Assembly: GCA_015680685.1 (NCBI GenBank)
Contig: MNCI01009293.1
Span: forward strand, 86,502-150,501
Reading direction: 5' to 3'
Length of the DNA: 64,000 nucleotides
DNA from: Gnetum montanum
Taxonomy: Eukaryota > Streptophyta > Gnetopsida > Gnetales > Gnetaceae
A program made the translations under genes and the position numbers. The stretch's first letter is position 1, and every line of letters begins with the position of its first letter. The notes beneath the pieces are model-generated. The model saw nothing but the letters and a program-made list of their open reading frames with translations. It ran no database searches and was not told where the DNA came from. Positions 34,850 through 47,063 of the stretch are shown here, in pieces.

Positions 34850-37570
34850 TCATGAAAAGATCTAACTTAGGAAGTCAACTCATTTACTTGTAGGTCAATG
34901 GACATGAGCCATGCAAGGCTCTTTTTGATTTTGGTTCTAGTGTCAATCTCATTTCTCATGACATATATAAGGCATGGAACCTACCACCTCTCAAGAAGAG
35001 AAAAATTTGTTTAGAATTGGTAGATTAATCAATTACTATCCCTCTAACCATAGTTATTAGGTGGTTCTATCCTACGAATTTTCTGGTGATCAAAGTTGAA
35101 AACTACAAAGGTGCCTTTCCCATCATCATGGGAAGGGCTTGGTTAAGCATAGTAGATGCACATATGGGCATAAGGAGCCTCTCTTTGGAAATCTCCAAGG
35201 AAAATGAATTTGGAAGGTTGAAGAAGAAGTGTATTCCATGCATCATGTACAACTATAATGGGTGCAATTATGTGAAAAAGATTTGATCCATCAAAAGTAC
35301 ATACATGAAAGCATGTAATTAGTGTGCACAAGAAATATATATTCAAAGGTGTCTATACATAGTAGCCACAAAATAGGAGGGCACCTAGTGGTTGATAGCT
35401 AACTTAGGATGTAGCACATTATGCATGGAACCAACTGAGATCCCAACATGTGCTTATGTTGAAAATATGGAGGAAGTTGAGCAAGTTCATCACCAAATCT
35501 TTGATGAAGAAGAAGGTGATACCTATTGAGGAGAGTTAGAAATCCCTAATAACTTCAAATAGGATCCCCTAGAGTTGAAAACTCTACCAATCAACATGGA
35601 TTATGCATTCTTAAACAATGGTAAGCTAGTCATAATCAATGAAAAAATTTCTCTTAAAAAAAAAGAAAAATTGTTAAGGATGGTTAAAAAATGGCCAATA
35701 GCCTTTTCTTGGTCATATCTCAAGCTAATAGGAATCGATCCAAGGATATGCTAGCATTGCATTTACACTAACTTGGCCATGAAGTTTAGGAGATAGCCAT
35801 AGGGATGGTTGAATCCCAAATTGAAGTAGATCATTAAGGAGGAAATAGAATAACTCCTCAAGGTAGGGTTCATCTATCCCATCATAGATAGTGAGTGGGT
35901 TAGCCCACTTATAGTTGTGCCAAAGAAAGGTGGTAAGTTGTGGATCTACATTGAATTTAGGTTATTAAACATGGTAGTATTTAAGGATCATTTTCCATTA
36001 CCATTTGTGGACCAAGTGTTGAACACCATATCCAGGCATTGTTATTATAACTTCTTGGATGGTTATAGTGGATATAACCAAGTGTAAATTGCTCTAGAAG
36101 ATTAGGCTAAGAAAACATTCATAAGTGCCTATGGGACTTTTGTATATTGGATTATGACATTTGGTTTCTCCAATGCCCCTACAACATTTCAATGCCTACT
36201 CATTAGCATATTCCAACAATAAACTAGTAGTGGTGTGGAAGTCTTCATGGATGAATTCTCCACCAATGGAGCTACATTTGAACAAGCCTTGGACTACCTT
36301 GAGAAAGTACTAAAAATATGTGTGGAAACAAATCTATAGCTCAAATGGCAAAAGAGTCATGTCATGGTCTAATAAGGCATTATGTTGGGGCACCGAATTT
36401 CATAAGAAGGGATTAAGATAGACTTAGAGAAGATAAGGGTCATCCAAGGAATAACACTTCAACTAGAGACAATTAAAGATATTTGATCATTCCTTGGACA
36501 TATTGGCTATTATCAATGATTCATAGAGAATTTCTCTAAACTTGCAAAGCCGTTGGTCAAGCTAATGAAGAAAGATGCTTCATTCATTTGGACTAAGGAA
36601 TGTGAACATGCATTCCAATAGTTGAAAGAAAAACTCATAGAAGCTTCAATTCGATAGGCACTAGATTAGTCTAGATCATTTGACATAATGATGAACGCAT
36701 CTAATTATGCTTTGGAAGTAGTGCTTGTGTAGTTGGATGATAAAAAACATCCATATTACATCCACTGTGCATTATAGGTGCACAACTAAATTACACCACC
36801 ACGAAAAATAACTAATGGTAGTGGTGTATGCTCTTGAAAATTTTAGGCACTATGTGCTTGGTTATAAGGTATTTGTGCACATAGACCATAGTACCATTCA
36901 CTTCCTAATGAACAAGTTGATGGTAAGCTCCCATATCATATGATGGCTCATGATCTTGTAGTAATTCAATCTCATGATGGTAGATCGAAAAGGGATTGAG
37001 AATGTGGTCATTGACCATCTCCCTTGGTTAAGATGGGATAACAAAGAGGAGAGCCTAATCTTTGATTAGTTTTTAGATGAACTTCTTTTTATAGGAGCAA
37101 TAAATTACCAAATGTCCATAGAAATAAAATGATATGATGGCATTCTCACTTACCTTCTCACTCAGGAGATTCCACATGATCTGGACTTTAGGAAGAAGTA
37201 ATAGTTTCTTCATCAGGCCATATACTTCATGGAAATTAATGGACACCTCTACAAGGTATGTGCCAATGGTCTGATTTGTTGGTGTGTCCCTAATGAAGAT
37301 CAATTACTCATTTTCTAGGGTGCTCACAAAGGGCCTTTGAAGGCCATTATGTAGGGACATGCATAACCATAAAAATCCTAATGCCAAGATACTATTGGCC
37401 TACAATATTTAGAGATGTCCACCAGTTTGTTTGATTTTGTGAATGTTGTTAATGAGATGGTGGGATGATCACTGGCATGGAAGGTCCTTAATAGTGGATT
37501 CAACCACTATAACCCTTTGACATATGGGGCATTAACTTCATGGGTCCTAAAACAACACCAATCTTGAGCT
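34850..37570 (+). pseudogene. pol: Pol of the Athila-like relic: protease, RT, RNase H, integrase start
   Basis: Protease active site ALFDFGSSVNLISHDIY (about 34921-34971, DTG changed to DFG) and IMGRAWLSIVDA (35127-35162). RT from about 35640: VSPLIVVPKKGGKLWI, FPLPFVDQVLNT, MTFGFSNAPTTFQ, and FMDEFS at about 36247 in place of the usual FMDDFS catalytic motif. RNase H follows (VYALENFRHYVLGYKVFVH, about 36820). The integrase N-terminal region includes NPLTYG and ends at about 37570 where A' begins. Stops every 20-40 codons. Confidence 0.75.
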
Positions 37571-39381
37571 TTAGCACTTCAATTGCAAATTTGTGTAAGT
37601 ATCAAAACTTGACAAATTTTTCTAAGTGTTGGTGCTACGCTTCCCAGCATAGCCAGAATAGCATGCATCAAGGCTTGTTTTGCAAAATTTTTGAAGTGTC
37701 AACAGTAGCTACATGAAAATGTTTCTAAGTGTGTTGCTATGCTCTCACTCTACCTGTTACACTCCAGAGCATAGCCAACATAGCACATACCTCCATGGCT
37801 AGTTTACCCAAGTGCCAAGCCAAAGGTTGTCAGGATTGCTTAGGATGGATGAAATAGTTTGGCAAATTTTCTATCTCCTAGGTTACTATGCTCTGCTACG
37901 CTTCCTAGTGTAGCCAGCATAGCCCACTTTTTAGTGGCTAGTTTTTCCTAAGTGTTAGGAAGGAAGCTATCAAGCTAGCCCAACATGGAAGAGATGTTTG
38001 GCAAATTTTCTAACTCTCGAGGCTACCTCTCTTGTTATGCCTAAGAGCATAGCTAGCGTACCATGAAGGAAGACTATAGATTCTATCAAATTTTGGCTAA
38101 GTATCTCTACTATGCTCCATAGCATAGCTAGAATAACTAGTGTTGAACATCAAAATTTTACAAAATTTGACTAAGTGTTGTGTTATGCTCTAGAGCGTAG
38201 CTAGCGTGACACTAAAGAAAAGCCTTTGAAAACCTTCAAAAGCCTCCAGAACTTACCATCAGCCTTTGTATTAACTATGACATTTTTTTGACAAGTAGGA
38301 TCAACAATTTATATCTCTTTTGCAACCTCATTAATCCCCAAATTTGTACCTATGCTTGATCCTACTCGAAAGAGGGGAAGACAGTCCCAATGCATAGGCT
38401 CTAAGTTGCATTATTTTACATTGTTTGCAAGTACATTGTGGTCATTCAAACTTTGGCACATGTAGTCTTGGCAGTGTAGTCATGGTTCAGTAGTGTCTAG
38501 GGACCTATTGCAGTCCTCTAGAGCATATCACTTTGTTACTCCCATGGAAGCATAACAAGGGTCAGGGTAGTGCTATCTACCCTCATTCCACGTGGTTCTC
38601 GATCTACATGTTGTACCATGTAGTGCTTGATTTGCATTTTGCACTAACCCTAGCCCTATAAATACCTCAATGTTTAGCATTCTAGGGGGTTGGAAAATCA
38701 AAAAAGCATCAGGAATTTTGGCATTTTGAGCATTTTTGGAACTCTAGCACTTGAGTAGTTGAGCACACCTAATACTTTGGCATATTCCCAAATCCTAATG
38801 GACCACTGGTGTACACCGTCTAGGATGTAGTTCATCACTACACTTGCAGAATCCAACAATAGCCAACCTAGTAGGTTCAGTCTCCATGGTAGCCATCAGT
38901 TCTACATCCCAAAAATCCTAGAGACTATGACTACACTGCTACACTACCACTATGCCTATTTGTACATTGTGTACCACTCTTACCTCTTTTCCTACAATAG
39001 CTACACTCCCTCATTTGGGGCGGTGCACTTTCATTCTTAAGTTTTTGTTATGTTTTTTTTCAAGCACTTTTTCTTTGGCACTTAGCATAGCACTCACGTT
39101 TTCTTTACTATTTAGCACATATTTGCACATTTACACTACTATTTTTAGGTTAGAATACCTTGCTATGCTATGGCTTAGCTGACCCCAATGCTCACATGTA
39201 ATGTTGTATAAATCCCTCTTGCACATGGTCATCTTAACACTTTGTAAGTCCTTGTCTGATCAATAAGACCATTTAGGGCACCTCATCTCTATTTTCTAGC
39301 ATGACCCTCACACAGACTCAAGGTTAGGTTATATGTCCACTAAACTCTTGATACTCTAGCCATCAACATTTTTGGTTGTCA
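37571..39381 (+). repeat. 5' LTR of element A'
   Basis: About 1.8 kb, reverse complement of 12469-14358. TATA box TATAAATA at 38657-38664 and inner end TTTTTGGTTGTCA. Followed by TAGTTT and the diverged primer site TGGGGCTAGAAAGAGGGC (39389-39406). The outer edge is placed where similarity to A begins. Confidence 0.75.
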
Positions 39382-39819
39382 TAGTTTTTGGGGCTAGAAA
39401 GAGGGCCTCCCATTCCTTCCATGTCCAAGGGTAGTCTCGCGTGCTTTCTACACCTTCAGTACTAGTTGTAAGCTAGCATAGATGTAACACCCTTGTGGAC
39501 CTACCATAGCAGTAGCTGGATCATAAGCCAATGTAGGATTTGTCTATGATTTGGTTGGTATAGATTAATCCCAATTGTCAGTTTTCCTAGAACCCCATAG
39601 GATGAAAGTTCAACTGTATTTGTTGTGTTAAGCTCTAGGTGTTCTAGAGAGTGTAGTAAGTGTAACACTAGAGTTAATCATTTTTTAGTAGTGTTTCTAG
39701 AGTTTGCCATTTTTTTTGCTTATTTTTACAGTTTTCATACTTAGGCATTTTTCCAACATTTTCTACACTTAACCATTTTCTATTCAACACTATTATTCCT
39801 TCTATTTTTACATAGTAAC

Positions 39820-42800
39820 ATGAATCTTGTGAACCCTTCAACCTCTACCATGAGCATGGAGGTGACTCATCTCATCTAGTAGGTGGTAGACATTGAACCC
39901 CCACTAAGTCTTGTATAGCCACAATGGTAGTCACTTAGACTATGCAACTAATTGCCTAAGCACATGATGCTTGATGGTGAAAAGTACAACTTCCTCTATG
40001 TGAAACTTTAGGTGGGTCTATCCCTAGACCACGAAGAACTAGATGCAAAGTGGAGCTTTGGAATCATACATTAGAATGGTAAGGAATTCATTCCTACACT
40101 TGATGCCTTCATTTCACTTATAGATAACTTTCGTTGGTTACTGGACCAACTCATTAGAGTAAGTGGACCTAATGAGCATGATGAAACATCAAACTATGAT
40201 GAGCCCTTGCAAGATAAGCAAGAAGAATTTGAGGCTTATTTAGAAAGTGGTGTCCCATTATATACCTTTGTCCAATAATCCATTTCCAATTTTGTCGTGT
40301 CCCATTCTATACCTTTGTCCAATAATCCATTTCCAATTTTGTCCCACACAAGCCATAGTCATATACCTTCTTTGAGGTAGTGGCATCACTCTTGCCACCC
40401 AAGTCCACACCTATGGTAGCAAGCCATCAAGTACTACACACACAACAAGTTGTGGGATCTTCTACCACCTTCCGCTTTATCATCCCTATCCAACTTGCAG
40501 AGTCTTTCATGCTAGCATCTGTGATGCCAACACAGTTGTATGTGCACATGATGCCCTTGTCTTAGCCACAAATGAGTTAGGTATCCTTCATCCCAATCAT
40601 CTCGTTGGCACCTCCAACAATAGCACAAGCCGCAATCATGTGGTGGATCCCGACCTCTGTGCCTATGGTGCAGTGATAACACACCTAGCAATACACATAG
40701 TAGCAAATGTAATAAGCATCTCATGTGATTGCATAGTACATAGCAGGGCAGTGGGCCACTCAAACGACACCAGAAGTAGCACAATTGGTGCAACTAGTTG
40801 CATCTTCCCTAAGTCTAGACTAGGTGTTCCAACTCATCCAAACACTAATGGAGAAGGTTAGGTAGCTCAAAGTGGCTAACTTAGAAATAGTCCATGTGAT
40901 GGACTTCTACTAGGATGACCCCATCAGTCCTATAGTCCTATCACTAACCTTGCCTCCAAGGGTCCAGCTTCCTTAGTTCACAAAATATAATGGTTAGGGG
41001 GATCTTGATGCTCACCTGGTAACTTTTCACTTTGAATGCCTACTTCTACAAGCATGGCCACATTGGCTAGCCATGTCTTTACCATGTCCTTAACTGGCAA
41101 GGCACTGGACTAGTATCGTGCACTCCCCAGGGCTTCGATATCTACTTTGGAAGAGTTTCTAACCAGTTTGTAACTTGCTTCAAGTACAACTTGAAGCCTA
41201 AGGCCACCCTAGAACAACTAATGAACATCAAGTGGAAGGCTCTAAAACCCATGAAAAAATTCATTCAATGGTGGAGTGTCACACTCAATGAAATTTGTGA
41301 GTTGATAGTGGAAACCCACCTTTTGGCCATCTTCAAGGGTGCAGTAAATGACTTTATTAAGTTAAAACTATACTATCTAGCCTTACATTCCCTAAGCCAA
41401 GCCTTTGCTCAAACAAAGAGCATTCAAGACATGGTAGAGGCTAGTAAGGACCTAGCATGTGGCCTATAAAAATGCACAAATAAAAAAGGTAAAGAAATGG
41501 ACAAGGCAACAACAACCATTGTAGCTATGGCTGATGAAGCCAAACATAACAACACTAAACCAACAGCCAAGGCACTTAAAGCCCTGACCAACAACAACAA
41601 AGCATTAGGTTCTAACACTATGGGAACCAACCAACCCACACCATCAACAGTCATAGGGCAAGATGCCCCAAGGTTAAACTTTGAGCACAAGGATTGTTTA
41701 AAGTATGCCCCATTGCCTATCAAGCTATCCAATGTTTTGGAGCAATTACTTTATGTTGGTTGCATCTAGCATAAGTAGATGTCTGAGGATGCACATAAAT
41801 TCCATGAGAGGTACAATGAGGTCCTTAGAAACCCCTCAGTAGCTATGCCAAATGAGCCCCTAGTCCCTAAAAACTTCAGGTTGGACTAATTGTACAACTA
41901 TAATCAATTTCATGGTCATGACACAGACTACTACTTGGCCTTAAAAAATGACATCCAACACATGATCAATAAAGGAAAACTAGTCCTTGATGATAGCAAC
42001 CCTGTTCATCCAAAAAATCAATCAATGAAGGTCTACAAAGACCCCCTCAATGTTAGCGATGTAGGTTAGATCATAAATGCTATCAGTGTTGATAATGATG
42101 TGGAACCAATGTGTGAACCATTTATGGTTTGGGTGTCCTATGGTAATGTTGGGACCCCAATGTCAACTAGACCATAGTCCTCTTTCGTCATCAAAGCACC
42201 ACCTCAAGCACCCATGACACCATTTGTGGTTAGGGCCCTATAGCATGTCATGGCAATGGCAACCTAGACATCCTTTGTCATCAAGGTGCCATGATGTGTG
42301 GGCCCCCTACCTACTTAGGGTCTGGTGGTGGGAATTGCATCATACCTTGCTCATGCAAAGTCACATCCCAAGAGACTTGATGAGTGTCTTACTAACAAAA
42401 TGATTAGGGAACATTTGGAGTTAGGTCCTCCTAAGCCTATCCCATTGTTTACCATCCCCATGGCCTCATCATCTTAGAATGATGATGTAAGTGCAAGCAA
42501 TCAATGAAGGAGCATTAAGACTTGTAAGATCACTACACAAGCAAAGGCTAAATCACCTCCCTAGGATATTCATCTCTTAGGTTGCATGGAAGAAGTAAGG
42601 GCTACTAAAACAACAAATAGTGGAAAAGACTTCTTGAAAGCACTAGCACAAGTTAAATAGGCTCTCAAAAAAAAAACATAACTTTAAGCCTATATGACTT
42701 GATAATGACATATTTTGCTCATTGTGAGGCATTAGTTCATGTGTTGACCTCTATTCCTATTAAGGAAGAGATTCCAGCAAATGAAAAAGCCATCCATGTT

Positions 42801-43550
42801 GTAATGCTTCCCCCCACAACCCAAGAGCTAAGGTTGACACTCTTGCTGTTTTGCAATGAGGTAGTCAAGGTTGACCCTGAAAAGGGCCAAGTGACTAGTG
42901 CACCAATGTTTATAATGATTCACATAGGGTAGTACAAAATCTGTAGGGTGTACATTGATGACAGAGCATCCACCAACATCATCCCATTCCTGGTCACTGA
43001 AAAACTTGCTTTGGTTGACAAGATCAAGCTAACTAAAATCATGTGCTTAAAATCCTTCAATGGAGCATGTGTTATCATAAAGGGAATGGTCATGATAGCT
43101 TTCATGGTAGGGGAGAAATTCCCCACTACTACCAAGTTCATTATTGTTGAAGAGATGCCCAAGTTCAACTTGATCCTGGGGAGGTCCTGGCTAGCCTAGT
43201 TATAGGCTATCTCTTCACCTATCCATCAAGAGATCCACCTACCCTATGAGGGTGGAGAGGTGGTAATATATGATGATAATGTATCTCCCCCAACCATCAA
43301 CATTGATGTAGAGCAAGGGTTAGAAGTAGAGTTCTCTGAAGACATGCCACCTATTCGTGATGAAGGCCAGCTTTGTCTGGTTGATCCTTCTAGGTAACCA
43401 AATGAAATGAACAACCTCTCTGAGAAATATTTCTAGGTAGAATTGACCGTTTGTGCAATTGATGAAGGTCTAGGTGAATATTGCCTTGTGCCTCCTAGGC
43501 CTTCTGCACCTCCTAACCCACATTGGATTAGGAAATACTTACATGACTAA
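39820..43550 (+). pseudogene. gag-pro: Element A' gag-protease (broken)
   Basis: ATG 39820 (MNLVNPSTSTMSMEV) to TAA 43550, collinear with 12015-8480. Gag core around 40900-41460 (VQFIQWWS-type motif FIQWWSVTLNEICEL, AVNDFIKLKLYYLALHSLSQ). Zinc-finger-like region near 41890-41935 (YNYNQFHGHDTDYY-like, the first and last Cys replaced by Tyr). The protease head is near 42699 (PIKEEIPANEKAIHVVML), the active site near 42951 (VYIDDRASTNIIPF, DDG changed to DDR) and the second block is FNLILGRSWLA (43161-43196). Stops and shifts throughout. Confidence 0.75.
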
Positions 43551-43719
43551 GGTATCCCCTTAGTTCATTTGCATGTCTTGCTTGCCTTTTGTTGTTTGCT
43601 TGTATAGTTATGTTTGCATAGTTACTTACACATTTCATTAATTATTTCATTTCTTTAGTTTATGTACTTTTGCTTAGCCATTTTTTTCATAATAAATAAA
43701 TAAATAAAAATATAAAAAA

Positions 43720-44375
43720 ATGGGCTACTAAGGCCTAAAACTAGCAACTTGCTTCTTTTTGACACCATGGCCTGAAATGGTCTTAAACTAGCAATGGCCT
43801 GAAAAGGCCCTAAACTATCTTATGGCCTATTAAGGCCTAAAATTGGCAACCTGCTTCCTTCTAACGCTATGGCTCAAAATGATCCTAAACTAACGATGGC
43901 CTAAAAAGGCCCTAAACTATCGCATGACTCGCTAAGGCCTAAAATTGACAACCTACTTCCTTTTGACGCCATGACCTGAAATGGTCCTAAACTAGCAATG
44001 GCCTGAAAAGGCCCTAAACTATTGCATGGCTACTTAGGATTAAAACTAGCAACCTATTTCCTTTTGATGTCATGGCCCAAAATGGCCCTAAACTAATGAT
44101 GGCCTAAAAAGGCCCTAGACTATCACACAACCTACTAAGGCCTAAAATTGACAACTTACCTTCCTTTGTGAAATGGCCCAAAATGGCCTTAAACTAGTAA
44201 TGGCTCGAAAAGGTCCTAAACTATTACATAGCCCACTAAGGCCTAAAACTGGAAACTTACTTTCCTTTGTGTAATGGCCTGAAATGGCCATGGCTTGAAA
44301 TGGCTTTGAACTCGTGATAGCTCAAAATGGCCTTAAAATAACAACAACCCTTCTACCATGGCCTTAAACTAGCAT
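43720..44375 (+). repeat. Higher-order GGCC/TAAACTAG tandem array in A'
   Basis: The clearest array. Three sub-units, roughly GGCCTGAAATGGTCTTAAAC, GGCCTGAAAAGGCCCTAAAC and GGCCTATTAAGGCCTAAAAT plus a spacer containing CTTCCTTTTGACGCCATG, form a higher unit of about 100 bases repeated six times (starts near 43770, 43870, 43970, 44070, 44172 and 44272). It lies between the convergent ends of protease and the antisense gene, as in A and C. Confidence 0.88.
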
Positions 44376-44577
44376 GGGGCCCACAAGGGGCCTAATTGCA
44401 TCAATCAATCACAAGATAAAATTCCCACAACATTACATAAAATACAACAGTGATATACGAATAATTATCACATTTCCGTTAAATCATCAATATAATATAT
44501 AGTTTAAGTGCACATCCAAAATAAAAAATTATCAAAAATGTAAAATTGCCCAAAAATAGGGCTACATCTTGGGCCAT

Positions 44578-46094
44578 TTAGCTAATGGTGTTTGGTGGGG
44601 GCTAGAGTTCTTCTTCTTCTTCCTTTGCTACTCCACTAGGGCTTGCACCATCACACAAAACCTACTTTAAACAAAATAAAATAATAAATTAGCTAACAAA
44701 TAAAGTGACATGAAGCATTATCACAAAATAAATTTCCCTTAGGAGAGTAGCTTTAGGAATGCATGTGCATGAAAGATTAGATAGAGGTGGTGAACCACAA
44801 GTAACCTTACTTCATTAAGTTGTATTCCCTTGCGAGACTTAGAAGTGTCCAACCACTTCTCAGTGTCCTCTATATGGTCCAAGTCTTTTTTAGTTTTTTC
44901 AACAATCGGTGGGTCCTTAGAGGGGAGGTTGAATAGGTTTGTAAAGAATTCATCCATAATGTCAAAAGTCACATGCACACCATGGGCCTGCATGGTGAAA
45001 CAACTAGTGCTATCATTGAAGGAGTTGATGATAGCAATCATCTCAGCAACTAGGATGCTTGTGCTAAGGGCCAAGAAAATATCTATTAGCCCAGCTTGTT
45101 GAAGCTTCCTAGTTATCTCCACTAGGGCCTCATAGCACAACCAATGTTGTGAACCCTCAACATCACCATATTTCATAATGAGGATAGCCTCAGTGCAACC
45201 TATTACAACCACCATAACCTCTCCCAAAGTGACCATAGATGTAATAGGTGAGAGAAAAGTTAAGAACATAAGAAAAGCAAAGTAAAAAATGCATAAGAAA
45301 AATAGTGCACTACTCATGTGGTAAAAATGATGTGTGAGATGGTGGTGGTGGGGCTGAAACCTCCTCTACACTTAGAACATTGATCACCCACTCTACTCTC
45401 ATAGGTCCTAGGGAACTAATGAAGGTATTTCAATAAGTCAAACCCTATATGTCCAATTATTTTTGTGTGCACATTCTAAAAAGATGATAATTCTTGTAGG
45501 GAAGTGAGGGTTAAGTCTAAGGCCCCATCCTCATCATGGAGGCCAAGTGTGTCAATAGTAAATCTGGCAATAGACATAATTGGTTAGTATCCTCATATGA
45601 GTCATAATCAAATGGATAGTGTAAGAAATTGTAAAAGGACTCACCCTTTAGCATAATATACTATCCTAGGTGGGTTTTGAAAAAGGGTATGTATACATCA
45701 AGCAATAAACAGAATGTTGTTCTTGTTATAGCATTACAATTCAGGCATTTTCCAGATCCTAAATAAAGACCTAAGGCCCCTAGGGCCCCTGCCTAAACTC
45801 CCTACTTCATCATTAGTAGTGGGCTCATCAAATATAAATCTTAATATGCCTTAGTTTACCCTAGGAAATAATGTTTTCATGATGACATTGACCACCTTTG
45901 TTGCCAAGTGTGACAACATCATCATACTAAAGTGGCAGAGCAAAAACTCCAGGAACTCTTGTGCTCTTGACCTAAACCACATTTCTTGGTGACCCACATG
46001 CATGTCTAGTGCAGGCACATTTGGCAAGGGTTCACTCATACAACATAAGATACCTAGTAGATCCACCATGATAAGGATGGGTTTTAGAAGTACC
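44578..46094 (-). pseudogene. Antisense gene of element A', shortened and decayed
   Basis: Minus strand. Exon 2 starts after TATAG at 46095, reading VLLKPILIMVDLLGILC and FRSRAQEFLEFLLCHFSMMM, the same FCP1/NIF-like block as in A and C, with the Asp of the first motif kept (MVDLLG). Exon 4, at about 45244-44740, reads VTLGEVMVVVIGCTEA and VTFDIMDEFFTNLFNLP. The last exon ends NTIS then TAA (44580-44578). Between about 44740 and 44665 the middle exons present in A (5977-7602) are missing, so this copy has an internal deletion. Intron 3 borders have decayed (GTAAGTAG to ATGAGTAG). Confidence 0.7.
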
Positions 46095-47063
46095 CTATAG
46101 TCACAATAGCAATAGGATGAGAGTGTTAACATTAGATACACAAAAATAAAAAAAAGGTACATCAAAATTATATTTAGCACATTAGCAAAACACTTAGATT
46201 TCCTTATGAAACTCTATGAAAAAGGGATGTTGGCATACCCATTTGATGTGCCTAGTCCTCAACGGGGCACAACACTAACATCTCCATTTGACATTTACAC
46301 TTAGCATTTTTTCTAACTCCGAAAGTTTCAAAATAATTCTAACTATTGGTTGCACTTCCCGCAAAGCATAACCTCTAAAATCCTTTAAAATTTTTCTAAC
46401 TATTGGCTACACTTTGTGCAGAGCATAACCTTTATAAAACTACAAAAAAATTGCTAATTATTGGTTATGTTCCCTGCAAGGCATAACCTTGGAAAATGTC
46501 AAACTTTTTCCAAGTGTTGGTTACACTCCCTGCAAAGTGTAACCCTTAAAAAATGTCAAAATTTTTCTAAATTTTTGTCAAGATCTTGGGAGCATACCCT
46601 CCAAATGGGAAAATTACAAAAAAAAATTCTAACTTGTAAAAGCATAATGTTAGAGCATAACACTCCCAAGTGTAAAAATCTAGGTGTGATAGTTGTGACC
46701 CTCACAGTTGCCCTACCTACTCTATTATGCTTTGGTGCTTGGCGCCACTTAATCCTAACTATTACACCGTGTGTTCATGTATTACAATCTTCTAGCCATC
46801 TTGGCCACAACAATAAAACAAAACAAAATGAAATGAATCGAAACCATTTCATCCCTATTTCATTTCCTGTGTGGTAAATAGAAAATCCCTATCCCACACC
46901 ACATGCACTATGCAAGAAAATGCATCTCACGTAGTACACAAAAAACCCTCATCCTGCGCCATGTGTGGTGCACAATAAAAAAACTTCACATAGAAAATCC
47001 AAAAATCCAAAAACTCACAAAACCCATAACCCACATGTATTCATTCCTTCTAGCCATGACTAC
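46095..47063 (-). other. Upstream part of the A' antisense gene (intron 1 and beyond)
   Basis: No open frame survives. It holds six or so imperfect repeats on GGTTACACTTCCTGCAAAGCATAACC (46345-46545), matching 3740-3960 of A in reverse, i.e. inside intron 1 of the antisense gene. Element C interrupts it at 47064. Confidence 0.5.

Larger units (their letters stand above)
31380..37570 (+). mobile_element. Athila-like Ty3/gypsy relic, plus orientation
   Basis: 5' LTR about 31380-31940, then a leader, gag (33149-34090), protease, RT, RNase H and the start of integrase, where it is broken by element A' at about 37571. Assignment to the Athila branch rests on RT phrases such as LGHRIS followed by GIKIDLEKIRVI, and on the integrase phrase WGINFMGP. 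The reading is full of stops, so it is old. It hosts A', which in turn hosts C. Confidence 0.7.
37571..47063 (+). mobile_element. Element A': second copy of family A, cut by element C
   Basis: Inverted repeat of element A. It carries the 5' LTR, primer site, gag-protease, GGCC array and the antisense gene, and stops at 47063 where the TGAAACACTG of C's LTR begins, inside the segment matching 3270-4100 of A. Its RT-integrase half should lie beyond C, outside the window. It lies in the integrase of the Athila-like relic, giving the order relic, then A', then C, then D. Confidence 0.85.

Noticed and set aside
43720-44375. Considered as a CRISPR-like array
   Set aside because: Units are degenerate, spacers are homologous to each other, there are no cas genes, and the context is a plant retrotransposon.
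44739-45317. Considered as a membrane protein because of its hydrophobic start
   Set aside because: The hydrophobic segment is translated intron 3 (T-rich, before the acceptor) of the A' antisense gene; the same happens at 5046 in A.
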